Under the pieces are notes generated by a model that was not told the origin of the DNA, did not search any database, and saw only the letters and a list, made by a program, of their open reading frames with translations. The translations under genes were made by a program, and so were the position numbers. From an uncultured Alphaproteobacteria bacterium (GTDB taxonomy: Bacteria > Pseudomonadota > Alphaproteobacteria > RF32 > CAG-239), in NCBI GenBank assembly GCA_944392155.1, contig CALXVR010000011.1, positions 1 to 48,943 on the forward strand: a DNA stretch of 48,943 bases. The letters run 5' to 3'. The stretch's first letter is position 1, and every line of letters begins with the position of its first letter. Positions 7,769 through 16,223 of this stretch are shown one piece after another.

Positions 7769-8440
7769 TTAGGGAAGCAAAATGCCTTTTTGATAGTTGC
7801 GACAAAGGGTAAACTGGTTATTCGCACTTTCATAGACATATAATCTATCCAGCTTGTCGGCATAAGTTGTAAGATAAGTATTGACCAGATTGTAGCGTTC
7901 GGCAATCAGCTCCGGCGGGGTGTGACGATGAATGATTTTTTCCCTCTTTTGGGCGCGCGACTGTGCTTCTGCTAAACCACACACAATGAAGTAGACCTCG
8001 GTTTGGTAACCTTGCTTTTTTAAGCTTTCAACCAGCTGAATATGCGCCGAGTTTACGCCGCTATGCTCCAAATATATGTCTGAACGCGCTTTTATGGCTC
8101 GGCGCAAAAGCTCATAACCAATGATACGCGCCGGAAGCTCCCATTTTTTGAAGCTTTCGGCCAGACCCAAGCGATAAGAATCAAGCTGATATGCAGGAAG
8201 ACTGTTCATAATCGCATCAAAACTGATGAATAATTTATCCTTATTCCACCCATTATGCGAACTAAAAGTACTTTTTCCAGCTCCGGGGATGCCGCTGACT
8301 TGCACAAATAAGGGATGTTTTGAAGCCTTTGCCTTGCTCATATACAAATCTAACAAGCGGTCGTATTCCGGTTGGCGAATGGCCGCATAGTCGTAAGGAA
8401 TGAGCTTATAAATATCCGGCATCAGGCTTTTTAGTTGCAT
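7769..8440 (-). CDS. Zeta-toxin-like P-loop kinase
   Basis: This 223-aa protein has a Walker A 'VSGIPGAGKSTFSS' at about residues 48-61, a 'FISFDAIMNSLPAY' substrate region at about 71-84 and a later 'YLEHSGVNS' strand. These agree with the zeta toxin/AAA_33 kinase group, which phosphorylates UDP-N-acetylglucosamine or other small substrates. No epsilon-type antitoxin gene is adjacent, so it may be a stand-alone kinase and not a toxin. It has a proper ribosome binding site (AAGGA, 8 nt before the ATG), unlike several neighbours. No terminator is obvious after it. Confidence 0.7.
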   Translation of the reverse strand: MQLKSLMPDIYKLIPYDYAAIRQPEYDRLLDLYMSKAKASKHPLFVQVSGIPGAGKSTFSSHNGWNKDKLFISFDAIMNSLPAYQLDSYRLGLAESFKKWELPARIIGYELLRRAIKARSDIYLEHSGVNSAHIQLVESLKKQGYQTEVYFIVCGLAEAQSRAQKREKIIHRHTPPELIAERYNLVNTYLTTYADKLDRLYVYESANNQFTLCRNYQKGILLP

Positions 8441-8582
8441 TTGATTTTATCCTTGTATTCTCAAAATCAGCAACTTATATAGCATAAAAATTGTTTTTTG
8501 TCTAATATTTTATGTTGTTATTTATACCACAAATTTGCTACATTCATTTTCAGAATATGGCAAATTTTTGAAAGGTCTCGTT

Positions 8583-9242
8583 ATGAGCAAAATTACTTGG
8601 AAAGCAGGAACCCTCCTTGCCCCCGTTCCTCCGGCTTTAATCTCTTGCGGAACGGTTGATAAACCTAATGTGATGACCGCCGCTTGGACGGGGATAATTA
8701 ACAGCGAACCGCCGATGACTTATGTTTCTATCCGTCCGAGCCGCTTCTCTCACGCTCTGATTAAGCAAAGCGGCGAATTTGTAATCAACCTCACGACATT
8801 GCCTTTGGTTGAAGCTGCTGATTATTGCGGGGTGAAATCCGGTCGGGATACGGACAAATTTGCGGCTATGCATTTGACCCCTGCTCCTTGCGCCAAAATA
8901 TCTTCTCCTCAGATTGAGGAAAGTCCGCTCTCTTTGGAATGTAAAGTCAAAAATATTATGTCTTTGGGCTCCCATGATATGTTCGTGGCTGAAATTGTGG
9001 CTGTCAACGTGGAAGAAAAATTTATTGATGAAAAAGGTCATCTTGACTTGGAAAAAGCCGGCTTGGTGGCTTATTCTCACGGGCATTATTACACGCTTGG
9101 GCGCAACCTCGGCGGTTTTGGTTTTTCGGTTAATAAAAAACGCCTCAAAAAGCTCCAGAACAAAAAGCCTATTTCCCAAACTCCAGTCAAGTCTTCTCTT
9201 GCAAAACCTAAGAAAAAGCCAAAATTTAAGAAAAAAGCATAA
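8583..9242 (+). CDS. Flavin reductase family protein
   Basis: This 219-aa protein belongs to the FMN-binding split-barrel flavin reductases: 'APVPPALISCGTVDKPNVMTAAWTGIINSEPPMTYVSIRPSRFSHALI' is the typical N-terminal FMN-binding half and 'FVINLTT' follows. The likely role is NAD(P)H-dependent flavin or flavoprotein reduction in the cytoplasm. The reading frame extends upstream, but the ATG at 8583 is chosen because AAAGG lies 7 nt before it and the family homology begins there. The C-terminus is a basic lysine-rich tail ('PKKKPKFKKKA') not typical of the family, perhaps for nucleic acid or membrane contact. It is the only plus-strand gene in this stretch. Confidence 0.85.
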   Translation: MSKITWKAGTLLAPVPPALISCGTVDKPNVMTAAWTGIINSEPPMTYVSIRPSRFSHALIKQSGEFVINLTTLPLVEAADYCGVKSGRDTDKFAAMHLTPAPCAKISSPQIEESPLSLECKVKNIMSLGSHDMFVAEIVAVNVEEKFIDEKGHLDLEKAGLVAYSHGHYYTLGRNLGGFGFSVNKKRLKKLQNKKPISQTPVKSSLAKPKKKPKFKKKA

Positions 9243-9244
9243 AA

Positions 9245-9280
9245 AAAACAGGTCCGTTTCTTTTAACGGGCCTGTTTTTG
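9245..9280. terminator. Bidirectional terminator between convergent genes
   Basis: The stem ACAGGtCCGTT/AACGGgCCTGT has A and T tracts on both sides. It serves the flavin reductase and the convergent CoaD-HD gene. Confidence 0.8.
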
Positions 9281-9295
9281 TCAGGATTTTTAATC

Positions 9296-10495
9296 TTATC
9301 TGCTTTGCCAGTAAGCAATCTCTTTTTGCATGTTGGAACGAGCATCTTCTTCAAACAACTCTGCAAATTTTGGCAATAAGAACAAAGGCTGAGATGATAA
9401 AAGTTTTGTTAAAACCTCTATTCGTCCTTTTTTGTATGCTTTATCGTCATATTTGCTATATTCCCAGCGAATATTGGCGGCATAGTGACCATAATTTACC
9501 GTATCACCCAGGATGGCTAAATCCAAATCATGAATCAACTTCATATCCAAAGACATTTCTTCAGGTAATGCTCCATGTTTGGTTGCCATAATCAGCTTTT
9601 CCAGCTCGGCACGCAGGCTTGTACTCAGACCGATATCTTTTAAAACGGCGCAAGACGCTTTTTCATCATTTTCATTGCCTTCGTTGACAAAGTCATGATA
9701 AAAAATGGCCAGAGCCACAAGTGCTTCTTGTTCGGCATGAGCATAGTCAAAATTTTCTGAAATTCGCCAATAATTAAGCATGTAACCGATATGAGACATA
9801 TTATGATATCTGCGCCTTGTGTTGTATACTTTAACTAAGTCGCCGTAACAACCGATGCTGCGTACTTTTGATATGTCACATAATTTGAGGAGATCTACAA
9901 ATGTCTCCGCAAGCTTCTTTCCCATTAAATAGCTATGAACGCTTGAAGTTATATATCGTTCAGCGGCAATACATTCATCTAATTCGAGTAATGTACGAAC
10001 ATTTGATGATGATATGTATGTCAGGTCTTCTCGGGGAACGGGAATCGTTGCCATATTCAGAGATGCTTTGCGCACTTCTAAAATTTGCTTATTTAGAATC
10101 GAGATTTGCATCTCACTATCGTGGTCTCCGACAATACGTTCTCCGCGAATCAGCGACGTTGCTCCTTGTTTTAAGGCTTCATCTATCGTTAAGCCTTTGT
10201 AGGAGATAACCTTTACACAATCTGGCGTATTCGCCAAACGCTCTAGCGCGCGTAGTTCCGAACGAGAATACTTGATGCCGATAAGGTCTCGGTATTCATA
10301 TTCAAATAACAAATCATCCAAAGATTTGTTTATCATTTCTACGCGGTCTTCCGGTGAAAAAAGTCGTTGTTTGCTTTCATTAACACCAACGCCTACTATG
10401 ACTTGATCATAATCATTCAGCGCTTCACAAATGATTCCCAAATGTCCTCTGGTTACCGGAGAAAAAGATCCAGCATAAAATCCTATTTTCTTCAT
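9296..10495 (-). CDS. CoaD-like nucleotidyltransferase fused to an HD phosphohydrolase
   Basis: Residues 1-192 match phosphopantetheine adenylyltransferase: 'YAGSFSPVTRGHLGII' with the TxGH motif at 15-18, 'SLIRGERIVGDHDSEMQ' at about 114-130 and the 'YISSSNVR' motif at 160-167. An extra 20-25 residues sit after position 65. Residues 200-399 are a predicted metal-dependent HD phosphohydrolase: 'RRRYHNMSHIGYML' (H231), 'FYHDFVNEGNENDEKAS' (H267, D268) and a distal 'IHDLDL'. One half adds AMP to a phosphorylated substrate and the other may hydrolyse a nucleotide. The fusion is unusual, since CoaD is normally about 160 aa and free-standing. No Shine-Dalgarno site is visible. The substrate may not be phosphopantetheine. 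Confidence 0.8.
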   Translation of the reverse strand: MKKIGFYAGSFSPVTRGHLGIICEALNDYDQVIVGVGVNESKQRLFSPEDRVEMINKSLDDLLFEYEYRDLIGIKYSRSELRALERLANTPDCVKVISYKGLTIDEALKQGATSLIRGERIVGDHDSEMQISILNKQILEVRKASLNMATIPVPREDLTYISSSNVRTLLELDECIAAERYITSSVHSYLMGKKLAETFVDLLKLCDISKVRSIGCYGDLVKVYNTRRRYHNMSHIGYMLNYWRISENFDYAHAEQEALVALAIFYHDFVNEGNENDEKASCAVLKDIGLSTSLRAELEKLIMATKHGALPEEMSLDMKLIHDLDLAILGDTVNYGHYAANIRWEYSKYDDKAYKKGRIEVLTKLLSSQPLFLLPKFAELFEEDARSNMQKEIAYWQSR

Positions 10496-10539
10496 AATAG
10501 ATAAAGTATTTAATTAATAATCAGAAAAAATGTTTAAGC

Positions 10540-10568
10540 AATATGAGCGTAAAATTCTTTTTTGTCAA
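10540..10568 (-). promoter_or_regulatory. Predicted sigma70 promoter of the CoaD-HD gene
   Basis: TTGACA and CATATT are separated by 17 bp on the minus strand, about 45 nt before the ATG. Confidence 0.55.
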
Positions 10569-10582
10569 TTTGTTTAATAAAA

Positions 10583-10612
10583 AAAACCGCCCGAGAAAAC
10601 TCAGACGGCTTT
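10583..10612 (-). terminator. Terminator of the NADAR gene
   Basis: In the minus-strand RNA, CCGUCUGAG pairs with CUCGGGCGG (nine pairs, two of them G-U), followed by a run of U. Confidence 0.65.
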
Positions 10613-10631
10613 GTAAAAAAAGACCTTTGGC

Positions 10632-11108
10632 TTACTTTAACCAACTACAATCACGGAGCTTTTGGCGAACATCCATCAAGATTTTGCCGATATGGTTTTC
10701 GCCCACACCGTTACAAACGCCCCAGAAAGTATCGCCTTCATTGTTCTCCTTTATCAGGATTGCATCTTCCGTTGCCAGAAGTTTTTCGCGAAGTTCTTTA
10801 TTACCATAGAACTTTTGCCATACCAGATTACGCATAACATTGATACGAATATCATGCCAGTCGCTGCGGAATCTGATTTGGTTGCTGTGTCCGTAGGCTT
10901 TGGCTTCTTCTGCTGTCATAGCGCAGATTTTACGTCGTTCATCAGGATTTCGGGTTTTGGCGGCTTGGTATGCGGCTTCAACCGAGTTGAAGATAATACC
11001 TTCCAATTCAATATAAATCTTCATATTATCCTGACTGTTGTTTGGATAACGATTGGACAAGAATGCATACTCCGGTGCATTAAAGTCTCTAATTTCTTTT
11101 ACTTCCAT
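10632..11108 (-). CDS. NADAR family protein (YbiA-like)
   Basis: This 158-aa protein matches NADAR/DUF1768: an early 'FLSNRYPN', 'FNSVEAAYQAAKTRNPDERRKIC', 'AKAYGHSNQIRFRSDW', 'VMRNLVWQKFYGNKELREKLLAT' and a final 'WGVCNGVGENHIGKILMDVR'. The family includes N-glycosidases acting on riboflavin intermediates and, in some members, enzymes that remove ADP-ribose from nucleobases. The length is typical and the conserved glutamate and tryptophan are present. It has its own promoter and terminator, so it is probably monocistronic, but it neighbours another nucleotide-handling protein (CoaD-HD). No Shine-Dalgarno sequence is visible before the ATG. Confidence 0.88.
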   Translation of the reverse strand: MEVKEIRDFNAPEYAFLSNRYPNNSQDNMKIYIELEGIIFNSVEAAYQAAKTRNPDERRKICAMTAEEAKAYGHSNQIRFRSDWHDIRINVMRNLVWQKFYGNKELREKLLATEDAILIKENNEGDTFWGVCNGVGENHIGKILMDVRQKLRDCSWLK

Positions 11109-11164
11109 ATTAAAACGGATTTTAGGTTTAACAAAATAAATTCATAATCTCGAAATATGTGGAT

Positions 11165-11192
11165 AACATAAACTTTTAAGGATAATTGTCAA
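11165..11192 (-). promoter_or_regulatory. Predicted sigma70 promoter of the NADAR gene
   Basis: TTGACA and TATGTT are separated by 16 bp on the minus strand, about 55 nt before the ATG. Confidence 0.5.
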
Positions 11193-11207
11193 GTTAATCA
11201 TATTTAC

Positions 11208-11244
11208 AAAAAAAACACGATCCGAGATAGGACCGTGTTTTTTA
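11208..11244. terminator. Bidirectional terminator
   Basis: The stem AACACGatCC-gagata-GGacCGTGTT is flanked by A and T runs. It lies after the M3 peptidase pseudogene. Confidence 0.75.
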
Positions 11245-11255
11245 TTGAGACTTCT

Positions 11256-12665
11256 TTACTTTAATTTTTTTTCCAGCTCTTCCAACTTATTGATTTTTTC
11301 TTCAATAAGCTCCAATCCCCTACGCCAAACATTCGGATCTTCCATATCAAGGTTAAAATCTCTTCTCAATATGTCGCTGTAATTTTCACCTAAAGGATTG
11401 GTCAGCAAATTAATGTATTTTTCCGTGAAGTTGGCAATATCTTCGCTTTTGTATGTCCGATAAAGCGAATTGACCAGACATTGCGAAGCTGCATAGGAAT
11501 AGACATAAAACGGAAAGTTAAAGAAATGAAATATGTATGCCCAAGAATATTGTGCAGAAGACATATTTACATATGGTCCTAAGCTTCGTTGCATAATTTG
11601 GCACCATATTTCATTGATTTCTTCCGTGCTGACTTCTCCTTTTTCTCGCGCTTTAAATATGGCCTTCTCAAATAGATGAAATGTGGTTTGTCGTATGACT
11701 GTGTTTATTTGATTCTCAACATTTTTTGCCAGCATGACAAAGCGATTTTTGTCGTCCGTCTCTTGTTGATACAACCAGTCAAACATCAGTTCCTCACCAA
11801 AGATTGAGGCTATCTCGGCTTCTATGTTGGAAAGCTCTGCTTTTAACTCCACTCCATTTTGGGCCAAGACACCATGGATTCCGTGCCCCAGCTCATGCGC
11901 ATAGGCCAAGACGTTGCTTATGCTTCCGGTATAGTTGAGCAAGATATACGGCATAAATGGTTTGTTCATTGGTTGACAATAGAAACAACTATCTTTGCCC
12001 TTCCGAGGAAACACATCCAGTACAGACGCGCTTGTAAATTTATCGGCAATCTCTCCCAATAGCGGCGAAAAATTCTTATATACGGCATGAACCATAGGCC
12101 ATGCTTCTTCCCAGTGAAAACTTTTTTTATCTCCAAAGGGATAGGGAGCATTACGATCCCAGTAAGAAAGTTTCTTGCAGTTTAGGATTTTGGCTTTCAG
12201 CTTGTAGTAGCGATGCGAAGTTGTTGCATATTTTGACATAACTTCTGTCTCCAAAGCTTCTACGGCTTTGTCAGAAATCCCATTTGTCAGATTTGCTTTG
12301 CTCACGGGTGTCTGATATCCACGCAAAGCATCTTCAATTTGCCGATGCTTTATTAAGTTGTTGTATATCAGTGTAACGTCTTTGGAGATTTTTTGCAGTG
12401 TTCTGTTTACACATCTCCCAGCTTGGTGTCTAATCAATCTGGACGGATAATTGAGAAATCTGGACATTTCTGTTTCGCTAAGGTTTCTACCCTTAAATTT
12501 GTATATTAGGTTCGCGCTTATCTCCTTGTACAACCTTTGCCAAGAACGAGCATGAAAAGCATAATCCGTGATAATGCTTTCTTCTTTTGCACTTAGCTGA
12601 TATGGCTTGAATTTGCGAAGGTTGCTCCAATAATGGCGACAATCCGAAGATGCACAAAGTTTTTG
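11256..12665 (-). pseudogene. Oligoendopeptidase (M3) paralogue, part after an in-frame stop
   Basis: This is the larger part of an M3 metallopeptidase gene. The zinc motif 'AHELGHGIH' and the downstream glutamate region 'NIEAEIASIFGEELM' are intact. From 12665 the frame is open with no usable ATG, GTG or TTG start until a TTG at 12533. The residues before that TTG ('YWSNLRKFKPYQLSAKEESI', 'RSWQRLYKE') align with the intact PepF at 19529-21316 ('WLDKVRRFKKYELSEAVEEI', 'AWVRLYEE'). The preceding codon in the same frame is the TAA ending the 12666-13013 fragment, which aligns with the PepF N-terminus. So one gene of about 585 codons is interrupted by a single nonsense codon. Confidence 0.8.
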
Positions 12666-13013
12666 TTAAATCTTATCATCTAAAGCACATATTTCTAAAT
12701 CAACAAAAAACAGCTTTTTCTTGATTTCTCCGCAACGGCTCATCAGGCTTTCTTTCAGGCTTTGCATAATAACACTCGTCTCCTGAATACAAGCCACCAA
12801 ATATGCGTAATTTTCAATATTATCGGTATCTTTTTTCAGCTGAATATAATTTTTTTCCATTTTGCGAAAATCATTTATATCCAATTGTACAATTCTTCCC
12901 TGATAATGCTGAAAAAACTTTTGAGCATCAGATAACACTTTTTTTGAAAGCTCTTGAGCTTGCTCGGGACTGGAAAAAATCAGACTCAAGTCCCAATTCC
13001 AATTCTTTTTCAT
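12666..13013 (-). pseudogene. Oligoendopeptidase (M3) paralogue, N-terminal part before an in-frame TAA
   Basis: These 115 residues match the helical N-terminal lobe of the M3 peptidase encoded at 19529-21316: 'NWNWDLSLIFSSPE' corresponds to 'LPAWDLSDMYKGMD', and the end 'FFVDLEICALDDKI' corresponds to 'IFFSLEINRLPEAKI'. The homology then continues without a frame change after the TAA stop. The ATG at 13013 is chosen because the frame further upstream runs through a terminator hairpin. A promoter-like TTGACA-17-CATAGT lies before it. No Shine-Dalgarno is seen. A 115-aa fragment alone should not be catalytic. Confidence 0.75.
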
Positions 13014-13064
13014 AAAATAATGCGTTATATAGTTAAACAAAAAAATAATCAAAAATGTTTGGGT

Positions 13065-13093
13065 ACTATGCACTCTCATTTCCTTTTTGTCAA
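13065..13093 (-). promoter_or_regulatory. Predicted sigma70 promoter of the broken M3 peptidase
   Basis: TTGACA and CATAGT are separated by 17 bp on the minus strand. It immediately follows the nrdG terminator. Confidence 0.5.
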
Positions 13094-13102
13094 TATTGCC
13101 AC

Positions 13103-13136
13103 AAAAAAGCGGCACTTTAAGGTGCCGCTTTTTTTT
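13103..13136. terminator. Terminator of the nrdD-nrdG operon
   Basis: The stem AAGCGGCAC-tttaag-GTGCCGCTT has A and T runs on both sides, directly after the nrdG stop. Confidence 0.85.
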
Positions 13137-13836
13137 ATGAACGAAAAGCAAAATCTGAGAACTTCTTGTGTAGATATTCCTCTAAGGCTTTATCCGTGAA
13201 AAATTTTTCACATTCGGAATCCGGTGTGTTATCCCCTTCAACCTGACGATAACGTTGCAGCCTATATGTCTTTACCCCCATTTCGGACAAAGTATCGGCA
13301 ATGGCATAAATATCTGCAATATCCAGAACTCTCGGGTCACAGGTTGTCCGGCATTCAAAATCCACACCGCTGTCAAGCAACATCTTCAGACTTTGAAGTA
13401 CATGCTCAATTTTGTCATAGCCACCGGTAGATTTTTTATAACCTTCCGCTGTCAAAGGGGCTTTTATATCAAAGCCTACCCAATCAAGCTTTGGTAAGAC
13501 TTTTTGGAAAGCCTCCGGACGATAGCCGCCTGTATGCAGGGCTGTCTTATAGCCCATAGATTTTACATCATCTACGGCATCGCCTAAACTATTTTGCACC
13601 AAAGGCTCTCCTCCGCTGAAAACAACTGCATCCAAAATGCCTTGGCGTTTTTTTAAGAAATCCAAAAATTTTTCCCAAACAAAATCCGTTGCCGAATCTA
13701 TGGGTTGCAAAGATGTATTGTGGCAAAAAGGACAACGCCACGGACATCCCTGCAGAAAAACGACAGCTGCCATATGCTCAGGAAAATCGACGGTGCTGAA
13801 AGTTTCAACACCGCCGACGTTAATTTTTGCACTCAT
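13135..13836 (-). CDS. nrdG: Anaerobic ribonucleotide reductase activating enzyme
   Basis: This radical SAM enzyme generates the glycyl radical on NrdD under anaerobic conditions. The cluster motif is CxxxCxxC at C31, C35 and C38 ('GCPWRCPFCHN'), followed by 'VVFSGGEPL' at about 92-100, the SAM-binding GGE motif. The N-terminus 'GGVETFSTVDFPEHMAAVVFLQG' is typical of the longer NrdG/PflA-like bacterial form (233 aa, against about 155 aa in Escherichia coli). It is the last gene of the nrdD operon, 21 bp after the small glycyl radical ORF. It appears intact. Confidence 0.92.
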   Translation of the reverse strand: MSAKINVGGVETFSTVDFPEHMAAVVFLQGCPWRCPFCHNTSLQPIDSATDFVWEKFLDFLKKRQGILDAVVFSGGEPLVQNSLGDAVDDVKSMGYKTALHTGGYRPEAFQKVLPKLDWVGFDIKAPLTAEGYKKSTGGYDKIEHVLQSLKMLLDSGVDFECRTTCDPRVLDIADIYAIADTLSEMGVKTYRLQRYRQVEGDNTPDSECEKFFTDKALEEYLHKKFSDFAFRS

Positions 13837-13857
13837 TGCAATAAAACTGTCTGAAAA

Positions 13858-14064
13858 TTATTCAGCCGCAATGTCCATGTGGTCGCAGCAACCGCCGCAA
13901 ACAGCTTTGCTCTCTGAGAAGCATACGCGAGAGTAAAATTCCGACTTCTTGCCTTTGTTAAATTCAGATACCGGACGGAAATATCCCATAACACGGGTCC
14001 AAACTTCGCAAGGCTGTCTTTCTTCGTCGGCTAATTTAATATCTTCAAAATTAATTGTTGTCAT
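13858..14064 (-). CDS. Separate glycyl radical domain of anaerobic ribonucleotide reductase
   Basis: This 68-aa protein carries what is normally the C-terminus of NrdD: 'CEVWTRVMGYFRPVSEFNKGKKSEFYSR'. The glycyl radical motif is R24-V-M-G27-Y28. Cysteines at 19, 48, 56, 59 and 60 may complete the zinc site. The main NrdD chain ends after only its first CxxxH/CPxC zinc half and has no glycyl radical motif of its own. The ATG at 14064 has GGAG about 9 nt upstream. A longer frame extends into nrdD, but that part is out of frame with NrdD and shows no homology. It sits between nrdD and nrdG, 31 bp after the nrdD stop. Confidence 0.8.
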   Translation of the reverse strand: MTTINFEDIKLADEERQPCEVWTRVMGYFRPVSEFNKGKKSEFYSRVCFSESKAVCGGCCDHMDIAAE

Positions 14065-14095
14065 CTTTTCTGTCTCCAAGGTTAATTTTTTTACT

Positions 14096-16150
14096 CTATG
14101 CAACTTCTTTTCTGGAAGCTGCGGCTCTTTTTTCTGCTTTCTTCTCTTCGTCACAGATTGGGCAGTATTTGTGTTCTCCCGAGATATATCCATGCTTGGG
14201 GCAAATGGAGAAAGTCGGGGTGATGGTAACGTACGGTAAACGATAGTTGGTCAAAACTTTGCGGACAATGTCGCGGCAAACTTTGGCCGAGGAAATCCGC
14301 TGTCCCATATACAAGTGGAGTACTGTTCCGCCGGTATATTTGGTTTGCAGATTTGATTGTAAGTCCAAAGCCTCAAACGGGTCATCGGTATAACCAACCG
14401 GCAACTGTGAGGAGTTGGTGTAATAGGGGTTCTCTTCCGTACCGGCTTGAATAATGCCTTTGAAGCGTTTTTTGTCTTCACGAGCAAAGCGGTAGGTTGC
14501 GCTTTCTGCCGGTGTGGCTTCAAGGTTATACATATGTCCGGTTTCTTCCTGAATCTTAACCATGCGAGCACGGATGTAATCCAAGAACTTCTCAGCAAAA
14601 GCCTGTCCCCACTGGTCAGCAATGTTGTGCTCATCATCGGTGAAGTTTCTAATCATTTCATTGATACCGTTAACACCAATGGTAGAGAAGTGGTTGCGGA
14701 GTGTGCCCAGATAACGCTTGGTGAAGGGGAACAAACCATTGTCAATCAGGCGTTGAATAACTTTACGCTTAATTTCCAAAGAAGTGCGAGCAATATTCAT
14801 CAGCTCATCTACACGAGCAAACAAACCTTCCTCATTGCCTTTATAAACATAGCCCAAGCGAGCGCAGTTGAAGGTAATAACACCGATAGAACCTGTTTGC
14901 TCAGCCGAGCCAAACAAACCGTTGCCTCTTGCCAAAAGTTCACGCAAGTCAAGTTGCAAGCGGCAGCACATAGAACGAATCTGACCCGGTTTTAATACTG
15001 AGTTGATGAAGTTTTGGAAATAAGGCAAACCATATTTTGCTGTCATTTCAAACAAAAGTTCGGTGTTTTCATCTTCCCAAGGGAAATCCGGTGTCATGTT
15101 ATAAGTCGGAATCGGGAAAGTAAACGGACGACCTTTGATGTCACCTCTCATCATAACCGTGATGTAGGCCTTGTTAATCATATGCATTTCTTCTTTGAGG
15201 TCGCCATAAGTAAACGGCTGTTCAACACCTGCTATAATCGGATGTTTGTCGCGCAAATCTTCAGGGCAAACCCAGTCGAAGGTGAAGTTGGTAAACGGTG
15301 TTTGTGAGCCCCAACGAGAAGGTACATTCAAGTTATAAATCAACTCTTGAAAAGCTTGCTCAACTTGTTCATATGAAAGTTTGTCAACACGAACATAAGG
15401 AGCCAAGTAAGTATCAACAGATGAAAATGCCTGAGCGCCTGCCCACTCGTTTTGCAAGGTTCCCATAAAGTTAACCATTTGTCCCACAGCAGCAGACAAA
15501 TGCTTTGCCGGACCGGCTTCCGTTTTGCCAGGAACGCCGTTGAAGCCTTCATGCAACAAGTTTTTCAAAGACCAACCTGCGCAATAAGCAGCCAACATAT
15601 CCAAATCGTGAATGTGGATGTCGCCGTTGCGGTGAGCTTCGCCGACCTCTGCCGGATAAACATGGCTCAACCAGTAGTTAGCCGTTACTTTACCGGAAAC
15701 GTTTAATATCAAACCACCGTTTGAATAACCTTGGTTGGCGTTTGCGTTAACACGCCAGTCCAATTTTTCCAAATATTCATTGATGGAGCTCTCAACATCA
15801 ACCATTACCTTTTTATCGCCGCGGGAACGATTGCGCTGATCACGATACAAAATGTAGGCTTTTGCCGTAGCAAAATAGTTTGCAGAAATCAATACTTGTT
15901 CCACAATATCTTGAATCTGTTCAATGGAGGGCAGTGTCTCCAAAAACTTGTGCTTTAAGACCTTTAAAACTTGTCCTGTCAGCAACCAAGCTTCCTGGTC
16001 GCTAAATTCTCCGGTACTGCTGCCAGCTTTCAAGATTGCATTATAAATACGGTTACTGTCAAAAGGCGCCAATGTGCCATCTCTTTTGGTAACCGATTCG
16101 ATGGCGATAGTCTCATTTGCGAGCGCCGTTTGGTATTGATTCTCAGACAT
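14096..16150 (-). CDS. nrdD: Anaerobic ribonucleoside-triphosphate reductase, main chain
   Basis: The enzyme reduces ribonucleoside triphosphates to deoxyribonucleotides without oxygen. Residues 16-110 are an ATP cone ('VTKRDGTLAPFDSNRIYNAIL') for allosteric control. The 10-stranded barrel follows, with candidate catalytic cysteines C190 ('AAYCAGW'), C395/C396 ('SMCCRLQ') and C429 ('ITFNCARLGY'). The C-terminus has 'FSICPKHGYISGEHKYCPICDEE', the first half of the zinc site, then a lysine-rich end. The usual glycyl radical segment is missing and is encoded by the next ORF (13858-14064). Two NrdR-box-like sites lie upstream. It has no frameshift near the end: the small ORF has its own ribosome binding site. 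Confidence 0.93.
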   Translation of the reverse strand: MSENQYQTALANETIAIESVTKRDGTLAPFDSNRIYNAILKAGSSTGEFSDQEAWLLTGQVLKVLKHKFLETLPSIEQIQDIVEQVLISANYFATAKAYILYRDQRNRSRGDKKVMVDVESSINEYLEKLDWRVNANANQGYSNGGLILNVSGKVTANYWLSHVYPAEVGEAHRNGDIHIHDLDMLAAYCAGWSLKNLLHEGFNGVPGKTEAGPAKHLSAAVGQMVNFMGTLQNEWAGAQAFSSVDTYLAPYVRVDKLSYEQVEQAFQELIYNLNVPSRWGSQTPFTNFTFDWVCPEDLRDKHPIIAGVEQPFTYGDLKEEMHMINKAYITVMMRGDIKGRPFTFPIPTYNMTPDFPWEDENTELLFEMTAKYGLPYFQNFINSVLKPGQIRSMCCRLQLDLRELLARGNGLFGSAEQTGSIGVITFNCARLGYVYKGNEEGLFARVDELMNIARTSLEIKRKVIQRLIDNGLFPFTKRYLGTLRNHFSTIGVNGINEMIRNFTDDEHNIADQWGQAFAEKFLDYIRARMVKIQEETGHMYNLEATPAESATYRFAREDKKRFKGIIQAGTEENPYYTNSSQLPVGYTDDPFEALDLQSNLQTKYTGGTVLHLYMGQRISSAKVCRDIVRKVLTNYRLPYVTITPTFSICPKHGYISGEHKYCPICDEEKKAEKRAAASRKEVA

Positions 16151-16223
16151 ATCCTACTTAATTCCTTTTTTAGAATACGGGGGTTATTAACTCTAATTTT
16201 ATTTTATCAAAACTGATATTGTT

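Noticed and set aside
7769..8440. Zeta-epsilon toxin-antitoxin module
   Set aside because: No small antitoxin gene lies on either side. The kinase may not be a toxin.
8637..9179. 180-aa ORF antisense to the flavin reductase
   Set aside because: The flavin reductase frame has clear family motifs and a ribosome binding site; the antisense frame has neither.
12666..12668. TAA reassigned to an amino acid in this organism
   Set aside because: Many intact genes in the window end in TAA at the expected place, so the code is standard.
14447..14995. 182-aa ORF antisense to nrdD
   Set aside because: It lies wholly within nrdD, whose catalytic motifs fix the coding strand.
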